From Schaalia sp. ZJ405 (GTDB lineage: Bacteria; Actinomycetota; Actinomycetes; Actinomycetales; Actinomycetaceae), in NCBI RefSeq assembly GCF_011038885.2, contig NZ_CP064952.1:620001-684000 (forward strand): a stretch of 64,000 bases of DNA, in the 5' to 3' direction. Under the pieces are notes generated by a model that was not told the origin of the DNA, did no database searches, and saw only the letters and a program-made list of their open reading frames with translations. Positions within the stretch are counted from its first letter, which is position 1. Each line of letters opens with the position of its first letter. Shown piece after piece: positions 1 through 8,760 of the stretch. A program made the translations under genes and the position numbers.

Positions 1-1263
1 GCCCGAGGCGAGGAGTCCCAGTCCTGTCGACACAGCATTGACCACGGCGATAGAACCGATGAAGGTGAAAATGCCCGCGCCAATTCCGACCACTGAGGAA
101 ATAATGCCGGTGAGCACTGACATGACGATGGTGATCAGGAGCAGACGTCCGAGTGTTTTCCAGAAGCTCCCGCGAGTGAGCGTCCACGAGCGCTTGAGAG
201 ATTCAATGGGACCACGCTCTTCGAGGACGGCAACGATCGGCGCATAGAGGAGTTTGACCTGGAGAGCAAAGGTCGGGATGACCACGAGGAAGAACATGAC
301 ACCAAGGATCGCGATAACGGCCAGGAGGATTCCGAAGAATGACCCGTCGTTCTCGGCGAAGCCCGCGAGAAATGCGACGAGGATCCCCACTGAGACGAGG
401 ACGGCAACGACAACGATTGCGGTGAAGATCAGGGATGTCAGCAGCGTGATGCCGATGACGGGGAACACGCGAGGCCTGAATCGATTCCATGCTTGTTGAA
501 TACTGATTTTTCGCCCGATGACGGCCTCGGAAACTCCGATCGCAATAATGCCCACGAGTAGAACTGACGCAATAAAAGATCCGCCCACCGATGTCAGGGA
601 CGACACCAGTGTGGAGGCGATTTCCGACGCTGCAAGTGTCAACTCATCGCTTCCGCTGAGAGCTGCTTGAGGGTCCTCGAAGACCCGTTCAAATGTGGAC
701 AATGATCCCAATGAGAATAGCGTTGAGATGACGGCAATGATCGCCATGATCGCGAAAGCAAAACCGAACATCACCGTGGGGTTAGAGCGGATTGTTCTAA
801 ATGTTCCCTCAAAGAGATCGTTGATTTTCAGAGGCCGTAAGGGAATGACGCCGGGTTGGGCAGCGGACCACCCCGAGTGTCCGAAAGGATTCGGTCCGGC
901 CGATGGTGTGGTGAATCCATGAGAACCACCGGCCGGCTGGTTGACATGCGGCTGGCCGGTGCCTGGATAGCCGAAGTCCGGTTGAGGAGTCCCGGGTTGA
1001 GGAGCTCCGGGGTAACCGGACCCTGGCTGAGGGGCCGCTGGATCACCGCCCTGCGCCGCAGGAGCCGCCGGGGACTGCCACTGTGGTGATGGGGGAGCAG
1101 ACCATCCCTGCGATACAGGCGGAGTAGACCATCCTTGCGCCGGTGGTGCCCACGATGTCTTAGGCGACGAGGCGGAATCCACCGGCTGAGTGAGGTCGGA
1201 TTCCGTCCCTGAAGATTCCGGAGTTGGTGGGAACGGTGGCTGCATGTTGGAGGGAGTGCTCAT
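1..1263 (-). CDS. Proline-rich multi-pass membrane protein, 3' end cut by window edge
   Basis: About 421 codons are open with no stop before base 1, so the C-terminus is missing. The start is the ATG at 1263. The first ~125 residues are a low-complexity Pro/Gly/Gln region with repeats such as PQPG and GYPG, presumably cytoplasmic. After the segment VIPLRPLKINDLFEGTFRTI come at least five or six long hydrophobic segments rich in Ile/Val/Gly. This layout, disordered Pro-rich tail followed by a membrane domain beginning PLRPL, is that of actinobacterial proteins carrying a glycerophosphoryl-diester-phosphodiesterase membrane domain; that family call is from memory of the pattern. No catalytic phosphodiesterase domain is visible. 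It is divergent from mtrA, with about 180 bases between them. Its function is unknown. Confidence 0.75.
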   Translation of the reverse strand, partial: MSTPSNMQPPFPPTPESSGTESDLTQPVDSASSPKTSWAPPAQGWSTPPVSQGWSAPPSPQWQSPAAPAAQGGDPAAPQPGSGYPGAPQPGTPQPDFGYPGTGQPHVNQPAGGSHGFTTPSAGPNPFGHSGWSAAQPGVIPLRPLKINDLFEGTFRTIRSNPTVMFGFAFAIMAIIAVISTLFSLGSLSTFERVFEDPQAALSGSDELTLAASEIASTLVSSLTSVGGSFIASVLLVGIIAIGVSEAVIGRKISIQQAWNRFRPRVFPVIGITLLTSLIFTAIVVVAVLVSVGILVAFLAGFAENDGSFFGILLAVIAILGVMFFLVVIPTFALQVKLLYAPIVAVLEERGPIESLKRSWTLTRGSFWKTLGRLLLITIVMSVLTGIISSVVGIGAGIFTFIGSIAVVNAVSTGLGLLASG

Positions 1264-1442
1264 GCGGGGATATCAACCTTCAGTCATCGGATCGTTGTTC
1301 GTCATTTCTCCGTCATTCTCTCATGTCTGAGGGGAATTCCGTCGGAACGTTGGCCGGTGGATCACATTCGCCACGCCATGAAAGACCCGATTGGTTGGGC
1401 GAGTCACCTGCATCTGAGACGAAGACGTGACAACATCGTTAC

Positions 1443-2123
1443 ATGAGTTCGCGCATCCTCGTTGTCGATGACGACGTCGCACTGGCGGAAATGATAGGTA
1501 TTGTCCTCACAACCGAGGGCTTTACCGTTTCAACCAGTGCAGACGGCCTTCAAGCCCTGGAGGATTTCCATGCCTTCAGGCCAGACCTCATTCTCTTGGA
1601 TCTCATGCTCCCTCAAATGGATGGGATTCAGGTATGTCGAGCGATCCGCGCAGAATCGGATGTTCCCATCGTCATGCTGACAGCCCGTTCAGACACGAAT
1701 GATGTCGTAGCCGGACTTGAGGCGGGGGCTGACGACTACGTTCCCAAACCTTTCAAGCCCAAGGAGCTTGTTGCCCGCGTCAAAGCGCGTCTGCGTGGAC
1801 GCGAAGATGCTGAGGAAGAACACATCACCCTGGGGGATTTGGATATCGACGTTTCCGGACACCTTGTGCGCCGGAATGGAACAACGATTCCGTTAACTCC
1901 GCTTGAGTTCGATCTGCTTGTTGCCCTGGGGCGCGCTCCGTGGAAGGTCTTTAGTCGCGAAGAACTGCTTGAGCGCGTGTGGGGATACCGTCACGCTGCG
2001 GATACTCGACTGGTGAATGTTCACGTCCAGCGCCTTCGGTCAAAGATCGAACGCGATCCGGAATCACCCGAGATCGTCATTACCGTGCGCGGAGTGGGAT
2101 ATCGTGCCGGAATTGGATCCTGA
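1443..2123 (+). CDS. mtrA: DNA-binding response regulator MtrA
   Basis: OmpR/PhoB-type response regulator of 226 residues, the normal length. The receiver domain (about 1-115) has the acidic pocket D9-D11, phospho-acceptor D53 in LLDLMLP, the MLTA switch threonine and the VPKPF lysine. A winged-helix DNA-binding domain follows (about 130-222, ending VITVRGVGYRAG). In actinobacteria MtrA receives phosphate from MtrB and controls cell-wall turnover and division genes. The gene overlaps mtrB by 20 bases and heads an mtrA-mtrB-lpqB operon. No clear ribosome-binding site precedes the ATG, so a leaderless or weakly translated start is possible. Confidence 0.95.
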   Translation: MSSRILVVDDDVALAEMIGIVLTTEGFTVSTSADGLQALEDFHAFRPDLILLDLMLPQMDGIQVCRAIRAESDVPIVMLTARSDTNDVVAGLEAGADDYVPKPFKPKELVARVKARLRGREDAEEEHITLGDLDIDVSGHLVRRNGTTIPLTPLEFDLLVALGRAPWKVFSREELLERVWGYRHAADTRLVNVHVQRLRSKIERDPESPEIVITVRGVGYRAGIGS

Positions 2124-3888
2124 ATTTAACCGCCAGAAATCACTGGAACCACCATCACCCGAGGCTGTCTTTCAACAGACGCTGGAGGATACGGAAAACC
2201 CTGGGTCCTACCGGATTTCCTCGCCGATTGATCCGAACGTTCCCATTCAACAAACCATCGAGAAACAGGCTCGTTTCCCCCGATGGGAACGTCTTCGCTC
2301 ACAGGTGGCCAGGACGCGTCTGCTACGTTCGATCTCTCAACTGCATCTCGTGCGCACGGTTCGCTCCTCGCTGTCTTTACGGCTTGCGGTGATGATCACC
2401 GCGGTGGCGATGGTGATCATCGCGGCATTTGCATTCTTTGTCTCCTCTCAGCTGCTGTCCTCAACTTTTGAGGCACGTCGCGATCAGGTACTAGAAGACG
2501 CTGCACGTCGATTCGCTACCGCGCAGTCACTATTTGAGCAGTCAACGGCAACAACCCCGGATCAAGTGCAAGAAGCTGCACGGCAGTCGGTTCAGTCGAT
2601 CCGCCAATCCGCTGCAGGTGCTGGTGCCGTTTCCGTCATGCTTTTACGCTCACCGAATGCCTCGTCTGCGTTGCGAATCAATCAGATCATTGATGCTGAG
2701 GTCGTGGATATCATCACCGATGAGATGCGCGATGCGGTTCGCTCCGGTGAGGGCGCACAGTGGCAGTCGGTGGCGATCCCTGTCAGCACGGATCCGCAGC
2801 ACACAGTCCCTGGAATTCTTGTGGGAATGGAAACGCACCTTCCCAGAGCTGGGGAACACGAGTTGTACATCGTGTATTCCCTTCAATCTGATCAAGCGCA
2901 GATCGACATGGTCATGCGGATTCTCTCGTTAACGGTCATTCCGTTGATCATTGGGCTTCCGCTGGGAGTCTTTTTACTTCTGTACCGTCAGCTCCGCCCG
3001 GTTCGTTCAACGGCGAAAGCAGCAGACCTGGTGTCTCGGGGAGATTTGTCAGTTCGCGTTCCGGTGGACGGCATCGACGAGATGTCGGGTTTGGCGACGG
3101 CCTTCAACGACATGGCGGAGTCTCTTCAGTCGAAAATTAACGAGTACGACGAGCTGTCCAAACTTCAACAACGATTCGTCTCCGACGTGTCGCACGAGCT
3201 GCGCACCCCGCTGACGACCATTCGCATGGCGGATTCCGTGATCTGGGACAATCGACAATCCCTCCCACAGGGGGCAAAACGGTCAGCAGAACTCCTGCAC
3301 GAGCAGACCGAACGCATGGAGTCGATGCTCGCTGATCTCCTGGAAATCTCTCGCTATGACGCCCAGTCAGCGCTTCTTGACGTCGAGACCACTGACCTGC
3401 GATTTCTTATTCAGAAGGTCATCGCAGCGCATGACGATCTCGCTGAACGAGTGGGATCTCCCGTGCAGTTGCACGCACCGTCCTATCGATGCGCAGCGGA
3501 GATTGACTCCCGTCGAATCGAACGCGTCTTGCGTAACCTCATTGTTAATGCCGTCGAACACGCTGAAGGCACCACCGTTGATGTCACCGTTGATGCCACG
3601 GATACAGCTGTTGCTGTACGCGTTCGAGATCACGGCGTGGGGATGTCCCCGGAGACAACGTCACACGTCTTTGATCGTTTCTTCCGTGCAGACACCGCTC
3701 GGGCCCGAACAACCGGTGGAACGGGTCTTGGACTATCCATCGCGCTGGAAGATGTTGCGCTACATGGCGGTACTCTCACGGCGTGGGGAGAGCTAGGTAA
3801 GGGAGCAAGTTTTTTGATGACATTGCCGCGAATCTCCGGGGAACCGGTGACCTCGCAGCCGCTGATCCTGTGGGAGGAGGACGAGTGA
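2104..3888 (+). CDS. mtrB: Sensor histidine kinase MtrB
   Basis: Membrane histidine kinase paired with MtrA. I chose GTG 2104 (VPELDPEF), with GGAG nine bases upstream inside mtrA; a longer frame opens upstream but lies within mtrA. The ~594-residue product has an N-terminal cytoplasmic tail, TM1 near residues 92-115, an extracytoplasmic sensor region of about 150 residues, TM2 near 270-295, a HAMP segment, the phospho-accepting H364 in SDVSHELRTPLTT, and a HATPase domain with N (NLIVNAVEHA), G1 (DHGVGM), F and G2 (TGGTGLGLSI) boxes. It ends in a four-base GTGA overlap with lpqB, which implies translational coupling. Confidence 0.95.
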   Translation: MPELDPEFNRQKSLEPPSPEAVFQQTLEDTENPGSYRISSPIDPNVPIQQTIEKQARFPRWERLRSQVARTRLLRSISQLHLVRTVRSSLSLRLAVMITAVAMVIIAAFAFFVSSQLLSSTFEARRDQVLEDAARRFATAQSLFEQSTATTPDQVQEAARQSVQSIRQSAAGAGAVSVMLLRSPNASSALRINQIIDAEVVDIITDEMRDAVRSGEGAQWQSVAIPVSTDPQHTVPGILVGMETHLPRAGEHELYIVYSLQSDQAQIDMVMRILSLTVIPLIIGLPLGVFLLLYRQLRPVRSTAKAADLVSRGDLSVRVPVDGIDEMSGLATAFNDMAESLQSKINEYDELSKLQQRFVSDVSHELRTPLTTIRMADSVIWDNRQSLPQGAKRSAELLHEQTERMESMLADLLEISRYDAQSALLDVETTDLRFLIQKVIAAHDDLAERVGSPVQLHAPSYRCAAEIDSRRIERVLRNLIVNAVEHAEGTTVDVTVDATDTAVAVRVRDHGVGMSPETTSHVFDRFFRADTARARTTGGTGLGLSIALEDVALHGGTLTAWGELGKGASFLMTLPRISGEPVTSQPLILWEEDE

Positions 3889-5690
3889 GGAGCCCACACC
3901 TTCAAGAAACTACTCTCAGTGGCCTAGCCAAAACTTTCACGAAGCCTCGATTCCTTCCCCGGCATCGCGCAGGGTCACGGCGTCGATGGTCTCGCATCGG
4001 GATTATCCTTCCCCTGTGGTGTGCGCTTGTTGTCGCCGGTTGCTCAACGCTTCCGGAGTCATCGGCCCCTCGTCCCTTTGATGTCTCCGTTCCCGATTCT
4101 GACCCGATTGAACTGTCGGCTGACGGTCCAACCGATGGGGCAGATCCTCTGGCGCTGCTTCAGGATTTTCTCCTGGCGTGCGCAGCCGGACCGAATGATG
4201 ATTTTGCAACGGCACGCCTCTTCCTGACATCGGATTCTGCTCAGAAATGGAATCCCGAATCCGAGGTGCTGATTTATGACACGTCCTCGTCTCTGCGACT
4301 CTCTCAGGTGTCAAACCCCGAGTCGGATCCTCTCAGGCAGCAGATACGGTTGGAAGTTCCCGCTCTGGCGAGCGTCGATGCAGACGGAGTGATGACCCTC
4401 GCGACGCAAACGGACATTGATCGAACATTCACTCTGGTCAAAGAGGCGGGGCAGTGGAGAATTCAGGCTCCTGAAAACTCTTTCCTTGTTTCTCGTTCCT
4501 CGTTCATCGCATCCTATGAACTCGCCAATCTGTGGTTCCCGTCGACGTCGCTTGACGCTCTGGTTCCAGATCCCAGGTGGTATCCCGCGCGTAGGCTCGC
4601 GGGACATTTGCTTTCTGGGCTTGTTGCAGGCCCTCAGGCTTCACTGAACCAATCGGTGAGCAACGCGATTCCCGGGGGAACAACGATCCCCTCCCAGGGA
4701 GTTGAGGTTAAGGACCGTATCGCGAATGTCAGACTCAATGCAGCCGTTCCGAACGATCAAAAAACCCTTCAGCTCATTGCGTGGTCAGTACATGAGACCC
4801 TCATTCAGGCGCCGTCAATCACGGGTATCCGGCTGACTCTTTCCGGTGAGACCATTGAGACGGATGACCTTCCCAGCGGGCCCCGATACCTCCTTGATAC
4901 GGGAATTGCTCTGACTCAATCGGGACTTGGAATCGTGTCAGGAAGTTCTGTTGCCCCGCTCAAAGCACAGGTCTCTCCGGAGTCGGGGGCATCCCTTCCT
5001 GCGATGTCGCCCGTCTCGTCCTCGCTCATTGCCTGGAAGGAAGATTCCACCCTCGTTGTTGCGCGAGGCCATGAAGACACGTGGAGTAGTGCGCGAGCTC
5101 CCATTTCTTCCCAGACGCAGGGCTTGAGTATCGATCGTTTTGGATGGACCTGGGCGCTGGGCTCCTCATCGCCTGAGGCGGGCCAGTCATCAATTGTGTG
5201 CGTCAATGAAAACGGCGTGGTGTCCGATGTCAATGTTGATGGCGATGTCAATGGGAAGATTCGTGCAATTCGTGTGTCTCCCGACGGAGCGCGGGCTCTC
5301 GTGATCGTTGATTCGGATGGAGTTCAGAGCCTGTGGATGGCAGGGGTTGTCAGAAACGAGAACGGTACTCCTCGAGGCCTTCACCAGCCGAACATCCTCT
5401 TTGCGAATAGCTGGAATCTCATCGATGCTTCATGGTCGGGCAGCACCGGGGTTGTTGCCGGATTCAATTCCACACATGACACGGGACAGTCTCAATCTCT
5501 CCTTGTTGATTGGAATCTCGGTGGTTTCTACCAGATGCTGACACTTCCCGCGGGCACCACGTCTGTGAGTGCGGGGACGTCGAGCGCGTCGACGATCATT
5601 CGCATGTCCGATGGACGAATGCAGTACCGTGCGGGAGCTTTGTGGCAGCAACTTGCTCAGACAGTGAAAGACGCGCGTTATTCCGGGTAG
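3885..5690 (+). CDS. lpqB: MtrAB-associated lipoprotein LpqB
   Basis: Secreted lipoprotein that modulates MtrB signalling at the membrane. GTG 3885 is preferred because GGAGGAGG lies directly upstream and the codon overlaps the mtrB stop; an in-frame GTG at 3870 is the alternative. About 601 residues. A basic N-terminus and hydrophobic stretch end in the lipobox VAGC, so the mature protein should be anchored by its lipidated cysteine. A GerMN-like domain (around NAIPGGTTIPSQGVEVKDRIANVRLN) follows, and the C-terminal half is the LpqB beta-propeller-type domain (about 330-600). The mtrA-mtrB-lpqB order is the classic actinobacterial three-gene arrangement. Confidence 0.93.
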   Translation: MRSPHLQETTLSGLAKTFTKPRFLPRHRAGSRRRWSRIGIILPLWCALVVAGCSTLPESSAPRPFDVSVPDSDPIELSADGPTDGADPLALLQDFLLACAAGPNDDFATARLFLTSDSAQKWNPESEVLIYDTSSSLRLSQVSNPESDPLRQQIRLEVPALASVDADGVMTLATQTDIDRTFTLVKEAGQWRIQAPENSFLVSRSSFIASYELANLWFPSTSLDALVPDPRWYPARRLAGHLLSGLVAGPQASLNQSVSNAIPGGTTIPSQGVEVKDRIANVRLNAAVPNDQKTLQLIAWSVHETLIQAPSITGIRLTLSGETIETDDLPSGPRYLLDTGIALTQSGLGIVSGSSVAPLKAQVSPESGASLPAMSPVSSSLIAWKEDSTLVVARGHEDTWSSARAPISSQTQGLSIDRFGWTWALGSSSPEAGQSSIVCVNENGVVSDVNVDGDVNGKIRAIRVSPDGARALVIVDSDGVQSLWMAGVVRNENGTPRGLHQPNILFANSWNLIDASWSGSTGVVAGFNSTHDTGQSQSLLVDWNLGGFYQMLTLPAGTTSVSAGTSSASTIIRMSDGRMQYRAGALWQQLAQTVKDARYSG

Positions 5691-5723
5691 TCTCTTTCCT
5701 CTTTCCTGAGATGACCCGTTGTG

Positions 5724-6683
5724 TCAGGGGTGAGTTTTTGGCGCCGAGGACGTGACACGTGTGTACGGATGCGTCACGGTGATCGCTTGACTTCTTTCGA
5801 CTGTCGTCACGAGGTTGGGAATCACCCGGTGCTCACCGGTAAAGGGATTGGTGATCTCTCCAGACCATGTTGTTGTCAGCGTGACGTGCCGCTGCTTGGC
5901 AGGAAGCGAAAACGAATGGCTGATCGTCTGATCTGGCCACGGTGCTCCGGGAACAGGGGAGGTCACCGGGGGAGATTTATCGCCGAAATCGAAGGAAAAC
6001 TGTGTGGCCGTCAGGGAAATTTCTACGGTTTCATTAAAGACACGGGTTGACAGAATCTGCGTGGGTGACGAGGCGTGGGCAAGTGTGGGGATCCCAGTGA
6101 ACGCGATGCGTTCAGGTTGCACTACTAAGCCTGATCCGCGGGCGCGAACGGTGGTCATGAATTGCTCGATAATCTCATCCGTTGTTGGTTGTCCACCGAG
6201 GTCGCTCCTCTGAGGAGCTGGCTGCCCCAGGGGATCTCGAGAAATCGGGCACACGACCACCGACACTCGATGATTGGTACGGGACCGTCTCTTATAACAC
6301 CGAGGCTTGTTCTCGGCCCCGGATGCTCCGGAATTCTGCGCTGGGGATAACTGCCCCGCAGATGGGGGCGAGTATGGCGGAGGAGATGAGGCGTTGGGCG
6401 TGACCCCCGACGATGACGAATCGGCCGGTGGAGCAGTGACGTTCCGTGAACGGCTTGACCATAGGGTCACCGTATCTTCGTTGCCATCAACATCGATACG
6501 AGGTGGGGATGACTGCGACGTGACGGATGCTGGAGTAGTAGACAGCGAGGAGTCAATGGATGCCTGAGCCGGCGGTATCCCGCGAGGAGATGCGCCGCCG
6601 AAGAAGAAGAGAACGAGGACGCTTGCGAGCAGGAATGTGAGGCGGTGACGAAGAAGAAAACCGTGGGGATTGCGAAACATCAT
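5724..6683 (-). CDS. Secreted or surface protein with PKD-like domain
   Basis: 319 residues from ATG 6683. The N-terminus has a signal-peptide pattern (RHRLTFLLASVLVLFFFGGA, then a likely cleavage near PAQAS). A Ser/Pro/Thr-rich linker (about 45-130) leads to a region with four cysteines or fewer and then a C-terminal domain. That domain contains FSFDFGDKSPPVTSP, a downstream ISHSF and TTTWSGEIT, the signature of PKD-like beta-sandwich domains in actinobacterial exported proteins. The gene is convergent with lpqB (33 bases apart) and divergent from comF, interrupting an otherwise co-oriented core block. The specific function cannot be told; no catalytic motif or sortase signal is visible. Confidence 0.75.
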   Translation of the reverse strand: MMFRNPHGFLLRHRLTFLLASVLVLFFFGGASPRGIPPAQASIDSSLSTTPASVTSQSSPPRIDVDGNEDTVTLWSSRSRNVTAPPADSSSSGVTPNASSPPPYSPPSAGQLSPAQNSGASGAENKPRCYKRRSRTNHRVSVVVCPISRDPLGQPAPQRSDLGGQPTTDEIIEQFMTTVRARGSGLVVQPERIAFTGIPTLAHASSPTQILSTRVFNETVEISLTATQFSFDFGDKSPPVTSPVPGAPWPDQTISHSFSLPAKQRHVTLTTTWSGEITNPFTGEHRVIPNLVTTVERSQAITVTHPYTRVTSSAPKTHP

Positions 6684-6914
6684 GACCTCCGTGCATGAGT
6701 GTGCGGACGAATGTTGTCGACGATAGGTCGACGGTCAAACCTGGGGAATAGGGAGATCAGTTCCTGTGGATAACGCTTGTCCTCGAAAAGTTATCCACAG
6801 CGGTGACTCATGGTTGCGACACGTAACGCGAGAATGGCAACGATTGTTTCCATGACTGATATGTTCTGTGCACCAACTCCCGGATCTTTTAACGGATGGC
6901 GGCGCAATCCGGTG

Positions 6915-7700
6915 ATGATTCGCAGGAAGATACGCCATTTTCTTGATCTTCTGCTTCCCGTGCAATGCCACGGATGCGGTATGTGGGATCAGGTGCTGTG
7001 TCCCCGATGCGCCGCGGTGTGGAAGCCAGAAAAGGCAACGTGGTCAACTATTGAAACCGAGATGGATATGCCCGATATCCCCGTTGCCAGCGTCGGCGCC
7101 TATGACTCGGTTCTTCGGCGAATGATTGTTGCGGCGAAAAACTCTCAGTATGTCGAGATGACGGCGATCTTCATGAATGCCGGTCAGCTCCTCGCACGCT
7201 GCGTCTGTGACGCGGGGTGGGACCCTCTGTGTTCACGGGTTTACGGTCGGGGAAACGCGGTAGAAGCATGGGTGGTGCCGGCACCGTCGTCGTGGAAACG
7301 CAGGCTGACGGGGTGGTCGATTACTTCGCCCTTCGCCCAGGGTTTTGCTCGGGGGCTCGTGCGATATGGGGGATATTCACGAGTTCGGGTGGTCGATTGC
7401 GTCAGACTCACAGTGGGGGCGTGCTCCCAATCGGGGAAAGTTGGGGAGCAACGACGGCGTGGTCGGCGCGGTGCGATGGTGTCGAAACTTCAGGTGCCCG
7501 ATGGAGTTGACGTTTTTGTTGCCGACGATGTGGTGACAACAGGAGCGACGGTTCGGGAAATTGTCCGTGTTCTTGGGCGTTGTCACGGTGTTGTGAGTAT
7601 GGCTCGGGCGTTGTCTCCCGGTACGACGGCTTCTGGACTGCCCGCCCCTGACCACTTCGTGACGAATGCTGTCCCTGATGGCAACGCGATGATCGCATAA
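6915..7700 (+). CDS. comF: ComF-family phosphoribosyltransferase-like protein
   Basis: About 261 residues from ATG 6915 (MIRRKIRHFLDLLLPVQC); GTG 6912 and frames further upstream to 6810 are open, so the start is uncertain. An N-terminal zinc-binding CxxC pair (CHGCG, then LCPRC) is followed by a type I phosphoribosyltransferase fold with the PRPP-binding loop VFVADDVVTTGATVRE. ComF proteins are required for late steps of DNA uptake in competent bacteria and are often kept in bacteria not known to be competent. The middle of the protein is less conserved than usual. It lies upstream of hpf and secA as in related actinobacteria. Confidence 0.85.
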   Translation: MIRRKIRHFLDLLLPVQCHGCGMWDQVLCPRCAAVWKPEKATWSTIETEMDMPDIPVASVGAYDSVLRRMIVAAKNSQYVEMTAIFMNAGQLLARCVCDAGWDPLCSRVYGRGNAVEAWVVPAPSSWKRRLTGWSITSPFAQGFARGLVRYGGYSRVRVVDCVRLTVGACSQSGKVGEQRRRGRRGAMVSKLQVPDGVDVFVADDVVTTGATVREIVRVLGRCHGVVSMARALSPGTTASGLPAPDHFVTNAVPDGNAMIA

Positions 7701-7841
7701 TATGACGCGCGTCACGTCATGGGGTAGTATGTGTGTCACACGCAAGGAGAGACGACATCGGAAAAGTCGTGAATCCTTGTCCGACTGGAGGTGATAGTTC
7801 AGCTCACAGCTTGGGTCATGAAGCACTCAAGCAATCAACCA

Positions 7842-7858
7842 GCGGGCGAGGAGCCCGC
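7842..7858 (+). promoter_or_regulatory. Small hairpin in the hpf leader
   Basis: GCGGGC and GCCCGC form a perfect 6-bp stem around a 5-base loop, ending about 13 bases before the hpf Shine-Dalgarno GGAGGA. It may affect translation or stability of the hpf message. No protein-binding role can be assigned. Confidence 0.35.
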
Positions 7859-7881
7859 CGAATTCCCTTGGAGGACTAATC

Positions 7882-8541
7882 ATGGATATCACTGTCGTCG
7901 CGCGTAATGCGGAAATCCACCCGAATTTCCGTGCGTATGCGGAAGAAAAGGTCGCGAAAGTTACCCAGTTCTATCCGCGCGCTCAGAGAATCGATGTTGA
8001 ACTCACACACGAGCGCAACCCGCGCCAGGCTGACACCGCAGAGAGAATCGAACTCACTGTCTATGGCAAGGGCCCAATCATTCGCGCCGAAGCAGAGTCC
8101 GCAGATCGATACGCTGCCGTAGACATTGCCGCCGGAAAACTTTTTGAGCGGCTCCGCCGGATGCGTGACCGTGCGAAGGACCATCGTCGGCGTTACCCGC
8201 GTGACTTTGAGCCGACGGACCCGGAGATTCTTGAAAACCTACAACCGGAAGAAGAAAGCGTCGAGACCCCAGAGCCGCGGTCCCTGCGTTCCGCTGAGGA
8301 TCTCAAGGTCGGAGAGGCTCGCGAAGAACAGCTCGGTGACTCACCGATTATCGTTCGACAGAAAGTCCATGAAGCGCAGCCGATGTCGGTTGATGAGGCC
8401 CTTGACCAAATGGAAATGGTCGGACACCCATTCTTCCTCTTCATCGATGCCGAAACCCATCAGCCCTGCGTTGTCTACCACCGACACGGGTGGACTTACG
8501 GCGTGTTGCGTCTGAACACGACTGTTGAGGTTGATGCCTGA
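7882..8541 (+). CDS. hpf: Long-form ribosome hibernation promoting factor
   Basis: 219 residues starting MDITVVARNAEIHPNF, preceded by a strong GGAGGA site. The N-terminal S30AE/RaiA domain (about 1-105) binds the decoding region of the 30S subunit. A charged Glu-rich linker leads to the C-terminal dimerisation domain (about 155-215, SPIIVRQKVHEAQPMSVDEALDQMEMVGHPFFLF), which drives 100S ribosome formation in bacteria with the long form. The product is cytoplasmic and stress or stationary-phase related in other bacteria. It stands between comF and secA and is closed by a strong hairpin. Confidence 0.95.
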   Translation: MDITVVARNAEIHPNFRAYAEEKVAKVTQFYPRAQRIDVELTHERNPRQADTAERIELTVYGKGPIIRAEAESADRYAAVDIAAGKLFERLRRMRDRAKDHRRRYPRDFEPTDPEILENLQPEEESVETPEPRSLRSAEDLKVGEAREEQLGDSPIIVRQKVHEAQPMSVDEALDQMEMVGHPFFLFIDAETHQPCVVYHRHGWTYGVLRLNTTVEVDA

Positions 8542-8578
8542 GTGTCGTTACCCGTGATGCTCATGATGTGAGCACGTG

Positions 8579-8617
8579 GATTGTCCCCGGAAACCGGTGA
8601 AGTTTCCGGGGACAATC
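8579..8617 (+). terminator. Hairpin terminator after hpf
   Basis: A perfect 16-bp stem (8579-8594 with 8602-8617) around a 7-base loop lies 38 bases after the hpf stop. There is no T-run after it, as is common for actinobacterial terminators. It separates hpf from secA. Confidence 0.8.
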
Positions 8618-8760
8618 TGTGACAATGACGCTCAATATACGAGGAAACTGTTCACTCATAGCGACTTTGGTCGATGAATGCTCCCAATAGTTCGTACACT
8701 TGACCCCGTGCGTTTGTGCGCACTCGGGGAGAGTCCCCGGCAAGGACGTCAGGAGCCGTG

